Shown here: positions 1-11,321 of the stretch, one piece after another | How the letters are laid out: each line of letters opens with the position of its first letter | Position numbering within the stretch: the first letter of the stretch is position 1 | Source of the DNA: Thamnaconus septentrionalis | Lineage: Eukaryota > Chordata > Actinopteri > Tetraodontiformes > Monacanthidae | DNA length: 64,000 bases | Reading direction: 5' to 3' | NCBI GenBank assembly: GCA_009823395.1 | Contig: CM020513.1 | Location: 9,975,501 to 10,039,500 of the forward strand | Made by a program: the position numbers and the translations under genes | The notes under the pieces: model-generated | Seen by the model: the letters and a program-made list of their open reading frames with translations, nothing else | What the model was told of the DNA's origin: nothing | The model's database searches: none

Positions 1-736
1 CGATCGCCATCTGCCCCATGGAGCTGTGGCCTCTGGGGATGCCGTCGTTGATCTGAGAGAGGAAGGCTCGCCCCGACCTCATGGACGCCAGCTCCTGGTC
101 CAGCAGCACGATGTTGTTGTCCCGGTCCAGCTCCACCCCAGACACCAAGATCTGAGCGCAGGGTGTAAACAGCGACTTGTTTGTCAGACGGCCGGCGCGC
201 GGGACAGAAAATAAAAATCGACTTTTGAAGAGAATACCTCGTACAAGATGTTTGCATCAGCGATCGATTTTTGAAGAGATGGATTTCTGATCACTGCCAC
301 TCCTAAAGTAGAAAAAAAGTAGGTCGATCTGGAATGCTGCAGACTTTAGCAGGTCTGTCCCTGGTTATGCTGGTATGCGTTATCATCACAAAACAAGGAT
401 TCATTTTTATACACGCCTATTAGAAGTTATAGATTGTACTCACCTGGCAGCACCTGCTGAAAGAGCAGGCACAGGATGACACGAGAGCAGATCTTAGGAT
501 GCATTTTTGTTCTGCCTGTATTTTTAACCAGCCAGGAATCACTGCATTCTTTTCTCTGCCTTCTCTTCCGTGAGTGCAAGAAAAAGAATTTATGAGTACC
601 TTCACTTTTTTTTCAACTTGGAAAAAGGGACCAATGGCCAACTGGCTGCAGTGCAGAACAGACAAAGTAAATTCCTGCCTCTTTTCATCCTCCATGTGCA
701 GGGCTCCGTGCAAGTAGGAATCAAGGTTTACAAGAT
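1..736 (-). CDS. 3' part of an unrecognised multi-exon gene (partial)
   Basis: I can chain four exons on the minus strand with matching phases: 600-736, 444-492, 238-302 and 1-151, the last cut by the window edge. The first has an acceptor before 736, an open frame of 45 codons and a GT donor at 599. The second is the weakest: its donor GTGAGT is good, but its acceptor (AAG at 493-495) lacks a pyrimidine tract, so its 5' limit may be wrong. The joined product is leucine-rich and helical in character, with readable stretches such as SRVILCLLFQQVLP, then NPSLQKSIADANILYE and VELDRDNNIVLLDQELASM. I do not recognise the family and see no catalytic motif. The start lies upstream of 736 and was not found. 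The gene points away from kbtbd4, so the two may share a promoter. It is very likely a real gene; its identity is unknown. Confidence 0.55.
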
Positions 737-1129
737 CTACATACATCTATATATGCATTATCATCAACTCTGACACTGGTTTGGTTTCTTAGATGGAAAT
801 ATGACATTTTAGATTTTAGGTTGACATCTTAATGTGACAAAAGATTTTTTTTTTACTTGCCAATTCTGCACCAAGATATGTTTGAAACTATAAATCTATA
901 CATATCCAAAAGATCTGATTATTTATCTGTCTATATGATATATCAGAGTAAAAAAAAGAAGTATATATTAATTAACAATTTATGTTTTACATAGAATGTT
1001 TACTTTTGTTAAAGCAAGGTCTGAAAGTCAAATTTGACTAGACACGATTTAAAAGTTTTTTAATGAGCATTTTTTTCCTTCAAATTTCCAACGAGTAAAA
1101 AGGAAGAAAATAAATAAATAAGTGAAGTT

Positions 1130-1450
1130 GCGCAGCTTCGCCACAAGATGGCACTTTGATTTCAGTGCGACATGGCCTTGTGAAAAAGTTTGTTTACTTC
1201 CGGTGAAAAGGTTAACCGCTCCCCTCCGAATGGTGAAGTAGTGAATTGCTGAGGTAACCCCACATTTTTCTACGCTCGCACAGTTTGTCATCATATTTTG
1301 TTCATTTCGCCATTTTTTTTTTTTTTTTTACTGACTCCAAGAATTGACCATAGAAATTACAATCGAGGGACCGTTAGCACCTAGCGCTAGCGGCAGTCTT
1401 GCACAAAAGCTCAGCGTAGTAGGCACAACACAGCAGCAAGGAGGCACAAT
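1130..1450. promoter_or_regulatory. Presumed promoter between the left gene and kbtbd4
   Basis: This stretch lies between two diverging genes. It holds a YY1-type motif CAAGATGGC (1144-1152) on the plus strand and an ETS site ACTTCCGG (1196-1203) close by, a common pairing at housekeeping promoters near the transcription start. A donor-like GAGGTAACC at 1251-1259 could end a non-coding first exon of kbtbd4 (about 1140-1253). That exon would splice to the acceptor TTTTTGTCAG ending at 1802, just before the kbtbd4 start codon. Assignment to one or both genes is inference. Confidence 0.4.
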
Positions 1451-1818
1451 AACCCAGTGCAATGTTGTTGAACGTCGCTAAAACGATGCCAAGACTTTGA
1501 GATTTGACTGCTAGTTTTTAAGTTAGATATTTTATTGTCGTCATTTAAGGTTACGTTTTTATATACGCTGGAGATCAAAGCTGTAACTTTTAGTACATAG
1601 CCATTTGCAGAGTAAAAGCCCACTAACTACTTGTTGTTGTCATTAAGTATTCTGATAAATACACAAACAGGGATTGGGCTGTGGAGCAATAACAATTCTT
1701 TTGATAATATTTATATATGTGTGGGTCTTTGTCTATTGGTTTAACCTGAAGGTATTCATGTCATAAGTTGCTGTGTGTGATTGCATTGTCGCTTTTTGTC
1801 AGGCAAGCAGCAACAAAG

Positions 1819-3811
1819 ATGGAGCTAAATGAGGAGCGGGGCTTCAGTGTCGAGGAGAACTACTTCCTGGGGTACACCTTCACCGACCGCTCCCACTCCA
1901 GCCGCGTGGTGAAGAGCATCATGGACCTCTCTCTGGAGGACGGCCTGTTCGCCGACGTCACCGTCACCGTGGACGGCCGAGAGTTCCACCTGCACCGGCT
2001 GGTGCTGTCGGCGCAGAGCAGCTTCTTCCGCTCCATGTTCACGTCCAACCTCAAGGAGTCCTACAACCGCTCCATCGAGCTGAAGGACGTCAGCGCCACC
2101 GTCTTCCAGCTGCTGATCGGCTACATCTACCATGGCACCATCAAACTGCGGGTGGAGGAGCTGCAGGACACCTACGAGATGGCGGACATGTATCACCTGA
2201 CCTCGCTGTTTGAGGAGTGCTCCCGCTTCCTCTCGCGGACCGTCGAGGTCAAGAACTGCCTGCAGGTGATTCCGTCTTGTCTCATAAGATCTGGAGTCTT
2301 CTCGGGCTCTTAACTTTCGGATTAAGAGTTTTAATGATGGCATGTTTCTTTCTTTTTTTTTTCTTCATCCAGGTGTTGTGGCTGGCAGACAGACACAGCG
2401 ACCAGGAGTTGTACACTGCAGCCAAGCGCTGTGCCAAAATCCACTTGGCTCAGCTCCATCAGACAGAAGAATTCCTCAATCTTCCGCTCTGTCTGCTCCT
2501 GGACATCGTTAAAGGTATCTGTTCTAACAGTCCTGCCACTCTGGGAATCTGGAATTTGTGTATTTTTTGAAACTTCTCTTCACACGGTTCCCATAGTCAT
2601 GGAAAACCTGGAAGAATCATTGAATTTGCGAATGCCATTATCATGGAAAAGTCATGAAAAAGTTATGAAATTTTGTCAGTGGAAATGAGTGGGAACCCCT
2701 CTCAAGATAATTGAAATGAATTCTAAAAATGTTCAATATGTTGATTTTGCACAGATGGAGTTCCGACCTCCCAGAATCCAACAACGGCCATTGAGTCCTG
2801 GATAAATCACAACAAGGTGGAAAGAGAGGAGTTCTCCTGTATCCTCCAAGAAAACCTCAAGGTTTTTTTTTTTCCTCTTACATTTGAGACGTCGTTTGCT
2901 CACACTTTCCTGTTAAAGTCAAAATTAAAAATTGCCTCGTGCCTCAACAGGAAATCGGAGAGAAAGTCCACATATACCTGATCGGTAAGGAGGAGACCCG
3001 CACCCACTCGGTGGCTGTGTCACTGCACTGTGACGAGGACGACGCCGTCAGCGTGAGCGGGCAGAACAGCCTGTGCCACCAGATCACGGCGGCCTGCAAG
3101 CACGGCGGGGACCTGTACGTGGTGGGCGGCTCCATCCCGCGGCGCATGTGGAAGTGCAACATGCACACCATGGACTGGGAGCGCTGCGCCCCGTTGCCCC
3201 GGGACCGCCTCCACCACACCATGGTGTCCGTCCCGGCCGAGGACGCCATCTACTCGCTGGGCGGCAAGACGCTGCAGGACACCCTGTCCAACGCCGTCAT
3301 CTACTACACGGTGAAGGACAACGTGTGGACGGAGACCAACCAGCTGGACACGGCCGTGTCCGGGGCGGCCGGCGTCAACCTGGGCGGCACCATCTACCTG
3401 CTGGGCGGCGAGGAGAACGACATGGACTTCTTCACCAAGCCGTCGCGGCTCATCCAGTGCTTCGACACGGCGTCGCAGAGGTGCCACATCAAGCCGTACA
3501 TGCTGCCGTTCGCCGGCTGCATGCACGCCGCCGTGCACATGGACGTGATCTTCGTGGTGGCCGAGGGCGACTCGCTGGTGTGCTACAACCCGCTGCTGGA
3601 GAGCTTCACGCGCCTGCGCTTCCCGGAGGTGTGGAGCTGCGTGCCGTCGCTGTGGAAGGTGGCCAGCTGCAACGGCTGCATCTACGTCTTCCGCGACAAG
3701 TGCAAGAAGGGCGACGCCAACACGCTCAAGTTCAACCCGGCCACGTCCGTCGTCTCCGTCATCAGGGGGATCAAGATCCTGCTCACGAACTGGCAGTTTG
3801 TCCTGGCCTGA
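1819..3811 (+). CDS. kbtbd4: Kelch repeat and BTB domain-containing protein 4
   Basis: KBTBD4 is a substrate adaptor for CUL3 ubiquitin ligases. Four coding exons join in phase: 1819-2265, 2373-2514, 2755-2861 and 2951-3811, giving 518 residues, the usual length. The first ATG after the acceptor at 1802 is used. The BTB domain spans roughly residues 34-140 (GLFADVTVTVDGREF, then VLSAQSSFFRSMF), the BACK domain follows to about 245, and Kelch blades fill the rest (GGDLYVVGG, AIYSLGG, TIYLLGG). The loop GGSIPRRMWKC at about residues 291-301, where insertions in the human protein cause medulloblastoma, is intact and conserved. The C-terminus LLTNWQFVLA is family-typical. The last exon is very GC-rich, which opens long false frames on both strands. 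rapsn follows on the same strand. Confidence 0.96.
2597..2675. repeat. Degenerate TCATGGAAA tandem repeat in kbtbd4 intron 2
   Basis: Imperfect units of the form TCATGGAAAA, TCATTGAATT, TCATGAAAAA and TTATGAAATT follow one another inside the intron. Dispersed arrays of this kind are common in fish introns. No coding potential is seen. Confidence 0.5.
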
Positions 3812-4309
3812 GTCGCGTTGGCGCCGCGGACTTGACGGAGGGCCAAAGTGAGTTTCGTCGGCCCTCGGTCGTTCGTCCTGTTTCGACTTCGCTCACACGG
3901 CGGGCAACCGCACTTTTGCCGTGCCGTGTGAGTACATGACACTTGTGTTGCACTGTGCCGTGGATCTCTTTTTTTCTTTTCTTTTTTGGTGAGGTGAAGC
4001 TGTAACCTTGTGAATCAAGTCAAGTTTTCCCATACCAAGCTCCTCATTGACGCACATCAGTTCCTGATCATCAGTCATCATCATTCAATATACACCGTGT
4101 GTGTGATCCGATAAGTATGGTGTCGTACAGAGACTCATTATTCTAGATGTCAAAGTCAAATGTGTATAAAAGTGAATACAGAATGTGTTTTTTTAAAAAC
4201 TTGGACAAGAGTTTATTTTTTAATGTGAGATGGTCAAATTTAAACGTCAACAAATGTTCAAGATAGCTCTGTAGCTTGAAGCCGTCACTCTTTGTTTTCT
4301 TATTTATGC

Positions 4310-4315
4310 ATTAAA
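4310..4315 (+). terminator. Candidate kbtbd4 poly(A) signal (ATTAAA)
   Basis: The variant hexamer ATTAAA lies about 500 bases after the kbtbd4 stop codon. It is the clearest plus-strand signal before the GC-rich stretch upstream of rapsn. Confidence 0.4.
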
Positions 4316-5786
4316 TATTCCCATATAATGCAAATTTTCACTTTATTTTTTATATTTTATAGCCATAGTGTTTCTCTAGCCTGCCAGTGAACTTCCCATA
4401 AATCTGAAAAAAAAGTCCTTGAAATCAGCCCTTTGTGATGTCACATAGGGCAGTGCTACTGACAGCATGTCCAGCCAGGTGATCTCTCTACCCGCTGAGA
4501 AATTTGAAAACTGGTATAATTAATAAGTAATTAAGTACTGCAAGTAAAATACTGTATGGAAGTTAAGTGAACAATGAAATATGTGTGTGTGCTTCTTTCT
4601 TTCTTGGATATGCGATATTTCAGTCCAGCAGTTTTAACAGTGACGCATTTAGAAGTGATGCACGTGAAGGTTCTGTGTCAACAACGTCAGCCGCCGTCCC
4701 GTGTCCACAGTATTTATCGCTGCCATGCTGTCTGTGAATGGCCGAGTGCGAAAGGTGCCTGTTTTTGTCCTGCGTGGTTTGGGGGGGGGGGTTAGAGGGA
4801 GGAGCCGAGGAGGAGGGGGAGAAGAGGGTAGAGGGTGGTGGGAGGGGGAGAGAAGAGCTACAACTCCAGAGGACAAAACTTTGATCCCATTGATGTGCTG
4901 CAGGAGGCTGCGCAGCTGAAACCCAAACCCAGTTACATGTCAGACTTTGTGAACTATTCTGAGCATCGGTTGCTGACGCCAAGATGAAGGCGGTGGAGGG
5001 GCGGCGGTGGCGGCGGCGCATATGCCGCTGCCATAAGAACCCCCAATAGGAGCCTGCAGCCACTTTGGGCCACTGCCTGACATCTAGTGGCACAATGTTG
5101 GGTAATAAAGCTGTTTATAGCCCACGCCTCAACCCCCCCCCCCCCCGACCCATCACAGTTCACCAACCCACATTGGGTTGGGAGCGTGGTGGCGTTCATT
5201 CATGGATGCGTGTTCTCGATGTGACGCGCGCTGCCGTGATGTGAAAAATGCGGCGTCCGGCGTCGGGTCAGCGCTCTGGGAGGGAGATGGTGAGGAGCCG
5301 CGGTGACCTTGGAACGGCTTGCTGAGGGCAGGAACCAAATTCCTGAAGGGACACATGGTCTGGAGTGACAAGGCCATCTGCTGCAGCGCCGGCAGGAGGA
5401 GGAAGGTGGAGGGTGAGGCTAGGGGGGGGTACAGTGGTGGTGTTGAGAATTCCTTTTCGCTGGGGTGTGGAGGGAGTGGATATTCTGGGACTTTGCCGCT
5501 AGCCCTCCGGCCGGGAAACGTGTTTCTTTTGCATTTTTTAGGGTAGAAATCTGAAAGGGAGACTTCCTTTCCTTGTCCCGTGCAGGGGAGGTGGGGGTGG
5601 TCGCTGCAGGGTTAAATGGGCAAGGCGTTCCTTCGTCCCCCCACGTCGCCGTCGGTGATCATGGTCCTGCTGCGTCGCCTTTTGGCTTTGGCGGATCCAG
5701 TTTCTCCTCGGTGGTGGCAGCGCAGCCGGAGCTGAGAGAGAGCGGGACCGGCTAGGCCCTCTGGCTCCGACCTCCCCAGAGGATCG

Positions 5787-5815
5787 TCTTCTTCTTCTTC
5801 TTCTTCTTCTTCTTC
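5787..5815. repeat. (TCT)n microsatellite upstream of rapsn
   Basis: About nine to ten TCT units lie roughly 140 bases before the rapsn start codon, so within its likely 5' UTR or core promoter. The other strand reads GAA. Confidence 0.85.
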
Positions 5816-5956
5816 AGAAGTGGGAGGCGGGAAGTGGGGTTCGTCTTCGGAGTCGTTCCTCACGATCACGAGGATCCGTTTTTTTTTCCTGCTGCCTTGC
5901 CCAGATTTGCATGGCCTAAACGAATGAATATTTTTATGAGGCTCCTTGTACCAGAG

Positions 5957-8900
5957 ATGGGCCAGGACCAAACCAAGCAGCAGATCGAGAAGGGCCTGAG
6001 GCTGTATCAGTCCAATCAGACCGATAAAGCTCTGCATGTCTGGACGAAGGTGCTGGAGAAGACCTCGGACCCTGGAGGGAAGTTTCGGGTGTTGGGGTGC
6101 TTGATCACGGCACATTCAGAAATGGGGAAATATAAAGACATGCTGAAGGTAAGAACCAATGGGCTAAAAGCCTCAAATTTTGTACATTTTTATTTGAAGT
6201 GTGATACGCTTGACACGCTCCTGCTACAGAAAGTCATGTCTGGCCTTGTAGAGCTCAACATTTTTAAGGTTGATATCATATTCTGTTATGCAACCACTGT
6301 GTGTGTACATTGGTGTCAGGTGTGTGTGTGTGCCTGCCTGAACGCCATTGTGTATTGCATCACTTTGACACGTCATCATGAGTGCTCCAGTCCAGCAAAG
6401 TTGTGAAGTTCTCACTGTAGCTGGAATGCAACATTTCTGCAACGTCTTAGTTCATAACGGAGCTCAAGGAGGTGAAAGGTTACCTTTCCAAGCACTTTTC
6501 CACGGTCTTGAGAAGCACGGGATAACATTTGGCCTCTGCGCGATGCAGAGTAAATAAGTGCCCTGCAACCCGAGCGTGAGTGTGAGGTGTCTTGTTGACA
6601 CAATCATCTGTACTCAAGTAGCACTCCTTCCCTTTCACACAGCTTTAATGAGGCCCTAATGAAGTAGAAGTTGGCTTCTTTCAATAAGTGGACCCTCATG
6701 TATGTGTGTGTGTGTATGTGGGTTTTTTTCTCTGACCTACCATGTTGAATCAAAGTTGGACCCCACGTTCCTCAACTTACCTGCAAGCTTTCCATCTACC
6801 TTGTGCTCGCTTTGCACAGTACGCCTTAGATCAGATCGACACCGCCCGGGAGATGGAGGACCCTGACTACCTCACTGAGGGCTACCTGAACTTGGCGCGC
6901 AGCAACGAGAAGCTGTGCGACTTCCAGAAGACGGTGTCCTACTGCAAGACCTGCTTGAACATGCAGGGCACCACCGTCAGCCTGCAGCTCAACGGCCAGG
7001 TGTGCCTCAGCATGGGCAACGCCTTCCTGGGCCTCAGCGTCTTCCAGAAGGCCCTGGAAAGCTATGAGAAAGCCCTGCGCTACGCACACAACAACGACGA
7101 CAAGATGCTGGAGTGCAGGGTCTGCTGCAGCCTCGGAAACATCTACGTCCAGCTCAAGGTACTTCAGACAGACCACTGATCTTGGTCTTACACCGAATCT
7201 CGTTACTTGCTCGGCAATACTGTGTCTGTCAACGATCTCCCCGATCCGAAGGCGATGCAAAATTACCACTTTGCTGCAGACACTTTGAATTTTTTGCCAG
7301 GCGCTCGCGATTCTCGCCGGTGTTGCCGACCCTTTCGCAAGATATGACAACACTTCAGGGCATCTATCAATGGTTAGCTGGTCATTATGAAAACAAGGGC
7401 AGAGTGGACAGCCTGGCTGGCAGGGGGGCGCATATAGTACCCTTGACATCAGAGATTTGTAGAAGTAATCCCGCAGCTTGCCCGGTTGGATTGGTTTCAA
7501 TGGGAGTGCAGCGATGAAGCATTTGTGGAATGCACTCGTGTGTCCTGCAGTTTCATGATAAAGTCATATTAAATAGACAGCGCTTGGCAATCTTTGACTT
7601 AGGTTGAAAGCACACAGTCATCTGCATAACTTGATAATCAATCAAAGGAATGCCATGGTGCCTTTTAAGGTTAGGGGTTTGATTAAGGTTCTGCAATTTG
7701 TGACCAATGTCCGGCGTCTGAGGTCAAACTCATCACCAACACCAACATCCACCCTCACCAACAGGACTATGAGAAAGCCCTGTTCTTCCCCTGCAAAGCA
7801 GCCGAGCTGGTCAACGACTACGGCAAAGGCTGGAGCCTCAAGTACCGGGCCATGAGCCAGTACCACATGTCCGTCGCCTACCGGAAGCTGGAGCGCCTGT
7901 CAGACGCCATGGAATGCTGTGAGGTATTTCATAACCGCTGCGTGTCCGCTGTCCTCAGAGGTTTTTTTTTTTTTTTTTTACGTTTGCACACCTCCAGGGA
8001 GAATGTCACAGTTTGTGTTGACATATTTAAAAAAAAAATGTCCTCAGCCGTTCCGGAGACGTAGCCGCAGAGACGGTAGATGTCGGACAGGTGCAAGCAC
8101 CAGTTGTTCTCCCACGCCAGGCCCTAGATCTCGACAAAAATATGCTCAGAGAGGCGCTGCTTGCAAGTGTAAATGAGGAGGGCGGCTCCGGTCATTACTG
8201 CATTCTAATTCTGTACCCGTAGGGCAGGGGGTGAAAAATAACTTGATGTCATTGCCTCCAAGTGAAAAAGTATAGTACCGAGACCGCAGGATGCGTTTCA
8301 GACGGATGGCATCGGGCAAACACATTTAGCTAAACAATTTACACATCCTGACATATTTAGAATACCGGAGCACAAGAGGAGCCCTGAAGGTGAAACGTCT
8401 TGCGTTCCAACATCACCTTCCGCTCTGGGTTATTTAAAGATACACTGATGCTGGTTAATGAAGTAACGGCGTGCCATTTCCTTCAAGTTGTTGAATGATT
8501 CATAACCACTGGTTTCTCCTTTGACATCGTATTTTAATTGAACTGATCCTTTAAATTAGTTGTACGCAATCGTCAAGCTATGTATTGGGCATTGTACTGT
8601 ATGACTGATGTCTGACTTCTAGACAAAGCCCACCCCAAAGTCACTGTTGTTAGGCCTAAAATAGTACTTACGACACTTCCCAGCAGCTCAGCGTGGTTTC
8701 TCTCTCAGACAAACAGTGGTTTTCTGAGCCCTGTTGTTCTTTTTGCGACATGCTCTTCATTGCATTGATTTTGGGCATCTGCCTGGAGGACAGCCTACAG
8801 GTGACCTTTTGTAAAGCGGAAGCAAACCTTGATTTATGAACACTCGGCCCTTCACTTTTCAAGGAATAACCTGTGTGTTTATTAGACTTGGGAAAAAAAC

Positions 8901-11321
8901 TTTTGCTGTGTAGTGAGCTAGCAGCATCTTCACACATGCATGGCAACGCCGTTAGCCAGCAGCTCAGCGGGCTCATCTACAGTAGCGAGTGTCCTCTTAC
9001 TCCCTGTGTTCAGATCTGCAACTCCACCTCTGCTTCCAACGCTGTGTTAATTGACAACATGTTTATAAAAACTGCTTAAGCTAACGAAAGGATAGCCTAG
9101 CCTAGCCTACTCACATGGTAGCTTGAATTGTGTTTACAGTAAGACAAAACAATACAGAGGGACAGCCAAATGAGGGTCATCCTCAGGGTTGCGACTTCGT
9201 GATCTTTCGTTGGTCACACTGTACACTTCTTGCAGAGACCTGGTCCATTTTGGTGCACAAGAAGAGAAAAACTACCAATCTGTTAATCTAAATCATTAAA
9301 CGCAGACCAATGACATTCTTTACTGGTGATTTAGTTTTCTAGTAACGTGAGGACAATGGAGACATGTCACCATGCGTGACTTAACATCTTTAACTCTCGG
9401 TTTTTGTGTTTCTAATACATTACAAACAAAACATTTTGGTTTCCTTTCATACTAACTTGCTGAGCTCCTCCAATTTTTTCAACTTCTTTTTTTTCAATCA
9501 GTCTTTTGATTTAAATGTAACCACATGCTTTTATTTTTCAGTGTTACGATGGTCTTATTGCAGATGAATGGTGCTCTTTTCCCTTGCCTTGTCGCCCTCG
9601 CACATTGAAGCGACAACAATCTGCAAAAAAATAAGATCCATCTGTCTCAAAATAGAATTCCAAAATAGAAACCTCTGAACTCACAAAGTTGAGTCTGTCT
9701 TGTGGTGGGAAAAAAGGAACAGCTGAAGTACACGATTAGTTTTAAAAGCTCCACGATATGAAACGCAGTACATTATTTTCAAGACGTCTGACTTGTATAA
9801 CAGCTAACAGATATGATCTTAAAATATTTTAAATGCTTTCCCATGAGCAAATTCTGGAAAAAACTTTTTCTTTATTTTATCTAAATTTTACTCATCTAAA
9901 ATTTCTGTGCGTGATCTTCTCCAGGAATCTATGAAGATCGCCCTTCAGCATGGTGACCGCCCTCTGCAGGCTCTATGCTTGCTCAATTTTGCAGACATAC
10001 ACCGCTGCAGACGTGACGTTGATGTAAGGTGACATCGTTTGTGCAGACTTGTTAAATATAATGTTGGGATTTTCACCTCATTTATACATATATATATAAA
10101 AAAAATATATGTATAACTATACGTGTAGAATTTTTTGTAGCATCTCATTTATCCACTTGTCTGCCTTTGCTCCTACAGAAAGCATTCCCTCGCTACGAGT
10201 CTGCACTGGGCATCATGACTGAGATTGGAAACCGTCTTGGACAGGCACATGTCTACCTGGGAGTAGCCAGATGTTGGCTTATTCAGAAAGAATTTGAAAA
10301 GGTATACCTAGCTCCATGCCGGTTTGCAGTCTTACACATGATTATTCTTTTGCGTCGCTGCAAAAGTAAGAGCCACTTTCCGCTTCTCTTTTTACAGTCG
10401 CTTGACTCCTTGCAGCGAGCACAGGAAATGGCAGACGGGATTGGAAACAAGGTAGGTGTTTGGCAACGCGTTGCTTCTTACTGAATCAAACAAAACAGAC
10501 ACAGAAGTATGTATGTAGAAGTATTTGTTTTAATAGCTGTTGGATGATCTTAAAAAGATACGACAATTATGATTGCATGGATAAAACAGGCTGGTTCTAA
10601 TTCATTTTCTGACTTTGACCGTGAAGCTGTGCACGCTGAAGGTGCACTGCGTAAGCGAAGGGATTCATCGGAGCCGGGGTCAGGAGACGGAGGTCAGGGA
10701 GCAGGTGGTGAAGTTCCTGCAGTGCGTGGAAGAGCTGGAGCTCTACTGCGGCATGTGCGGGGAGTCCATCGGGGACAGGGACCAAAAACTGCAGGCGCTG
10801 CCCTGTTCCCACATTTTCCATCTGAAGTGAGTCTCCAGGGACAATGTACAACACCAGCAATGTTGTGGTTTACCCTGAAATACAGAGTCAGCCAGAAAAC
10901 ATCAAGAAAAGAAAATCTTGCATAAATAATTCAATACCAAATTTATTCAGACATCACGAGATTGATGCAAGTGACCTTTGGCCTCTGAAGTTACAGCAGG
11001 CACTCAAAGTGGTGGCCATTGGCTTCCTGACATTTATGTGTACAGCAAACTACTGCTTGGTTAACGTTTCTTACCTCAACACAGGAAGACATCGTCAAAC
11101 TTCGAAAAGGGTATCAAATTAAATATTTATGTAAGGTTTTCTTTTCCTGATGTGTATGTACATTATTTTTGTCTGACTCCGAATCAAGGCCAAATTTGAT
11201 GGCATTGATGAAACCACTGTTGATGATCACCTGCTCCGTCTCTCTCAGGTGTCTGCAGACAAACGGGACAAAAGGTTGCCCCAAATGCTTCAAGTCATCC
11301 ATGAAGCCCGGGTTTGTGTGA
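5957..11321 (+). CDS. rapsn: Rapsyn, acetylcholine receptor-clustering scaffold
   Basis: Rapsyn anchors nicotinic acetylcholine receptors at the neuromuscular junction. Eight exons join in phase: 5957-6148, 6820-7158, 7765-7923, 9925-10023, 10179-10301, 10398-10451, 10627-10826 and 11249-11321. They encode 412 residues, the usual length. The N-terminus [14 protein letters not shown] keeps the Gly2 N-myristoylation signal. TPR repeats fill about residues 6-320 ([36 protein letters not shown]). A C-terminal RING-type zinc finger follows ([23 protein letters not shown]), and the protein ends KPGFV. The RING splits across the last two exons, with the junction in a lysine codon. Intron 3 is the largest, about 2 kb. 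No defect is seen. Confidence 0.97.

Larger units (their letters stand above)
3812..5956. other. kbtbd4 3' UTR and kbtbd4-rapsn intergenic region
   Basis: The kbtbd4 3' UTR probably ends after the poly(A) signal ATTAAA at 4310-4315. After about 4,660 the sequence becomes purine- and G-rich, with a poly-G run near 4,783 and a poly-C run near 5,132. It contains an E-box CAGCTG at 4913-4918, a possible myogenic input for rapsn given its muscle role, although it lies about 1 kb from the start codon. The frames in this stretch look like composition artefacts. No further gene is visible. Confidence 0.5.

Noticed and set aside
3020..3939. Long open frames on both strands over the last kbtbd4 exon
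   Set aside because: The exon is very GC-rich, which removes stop codons in all frames. Only the kelch frame has family similarity; the others are Arg/His/Pro/Gly-rich shadows.
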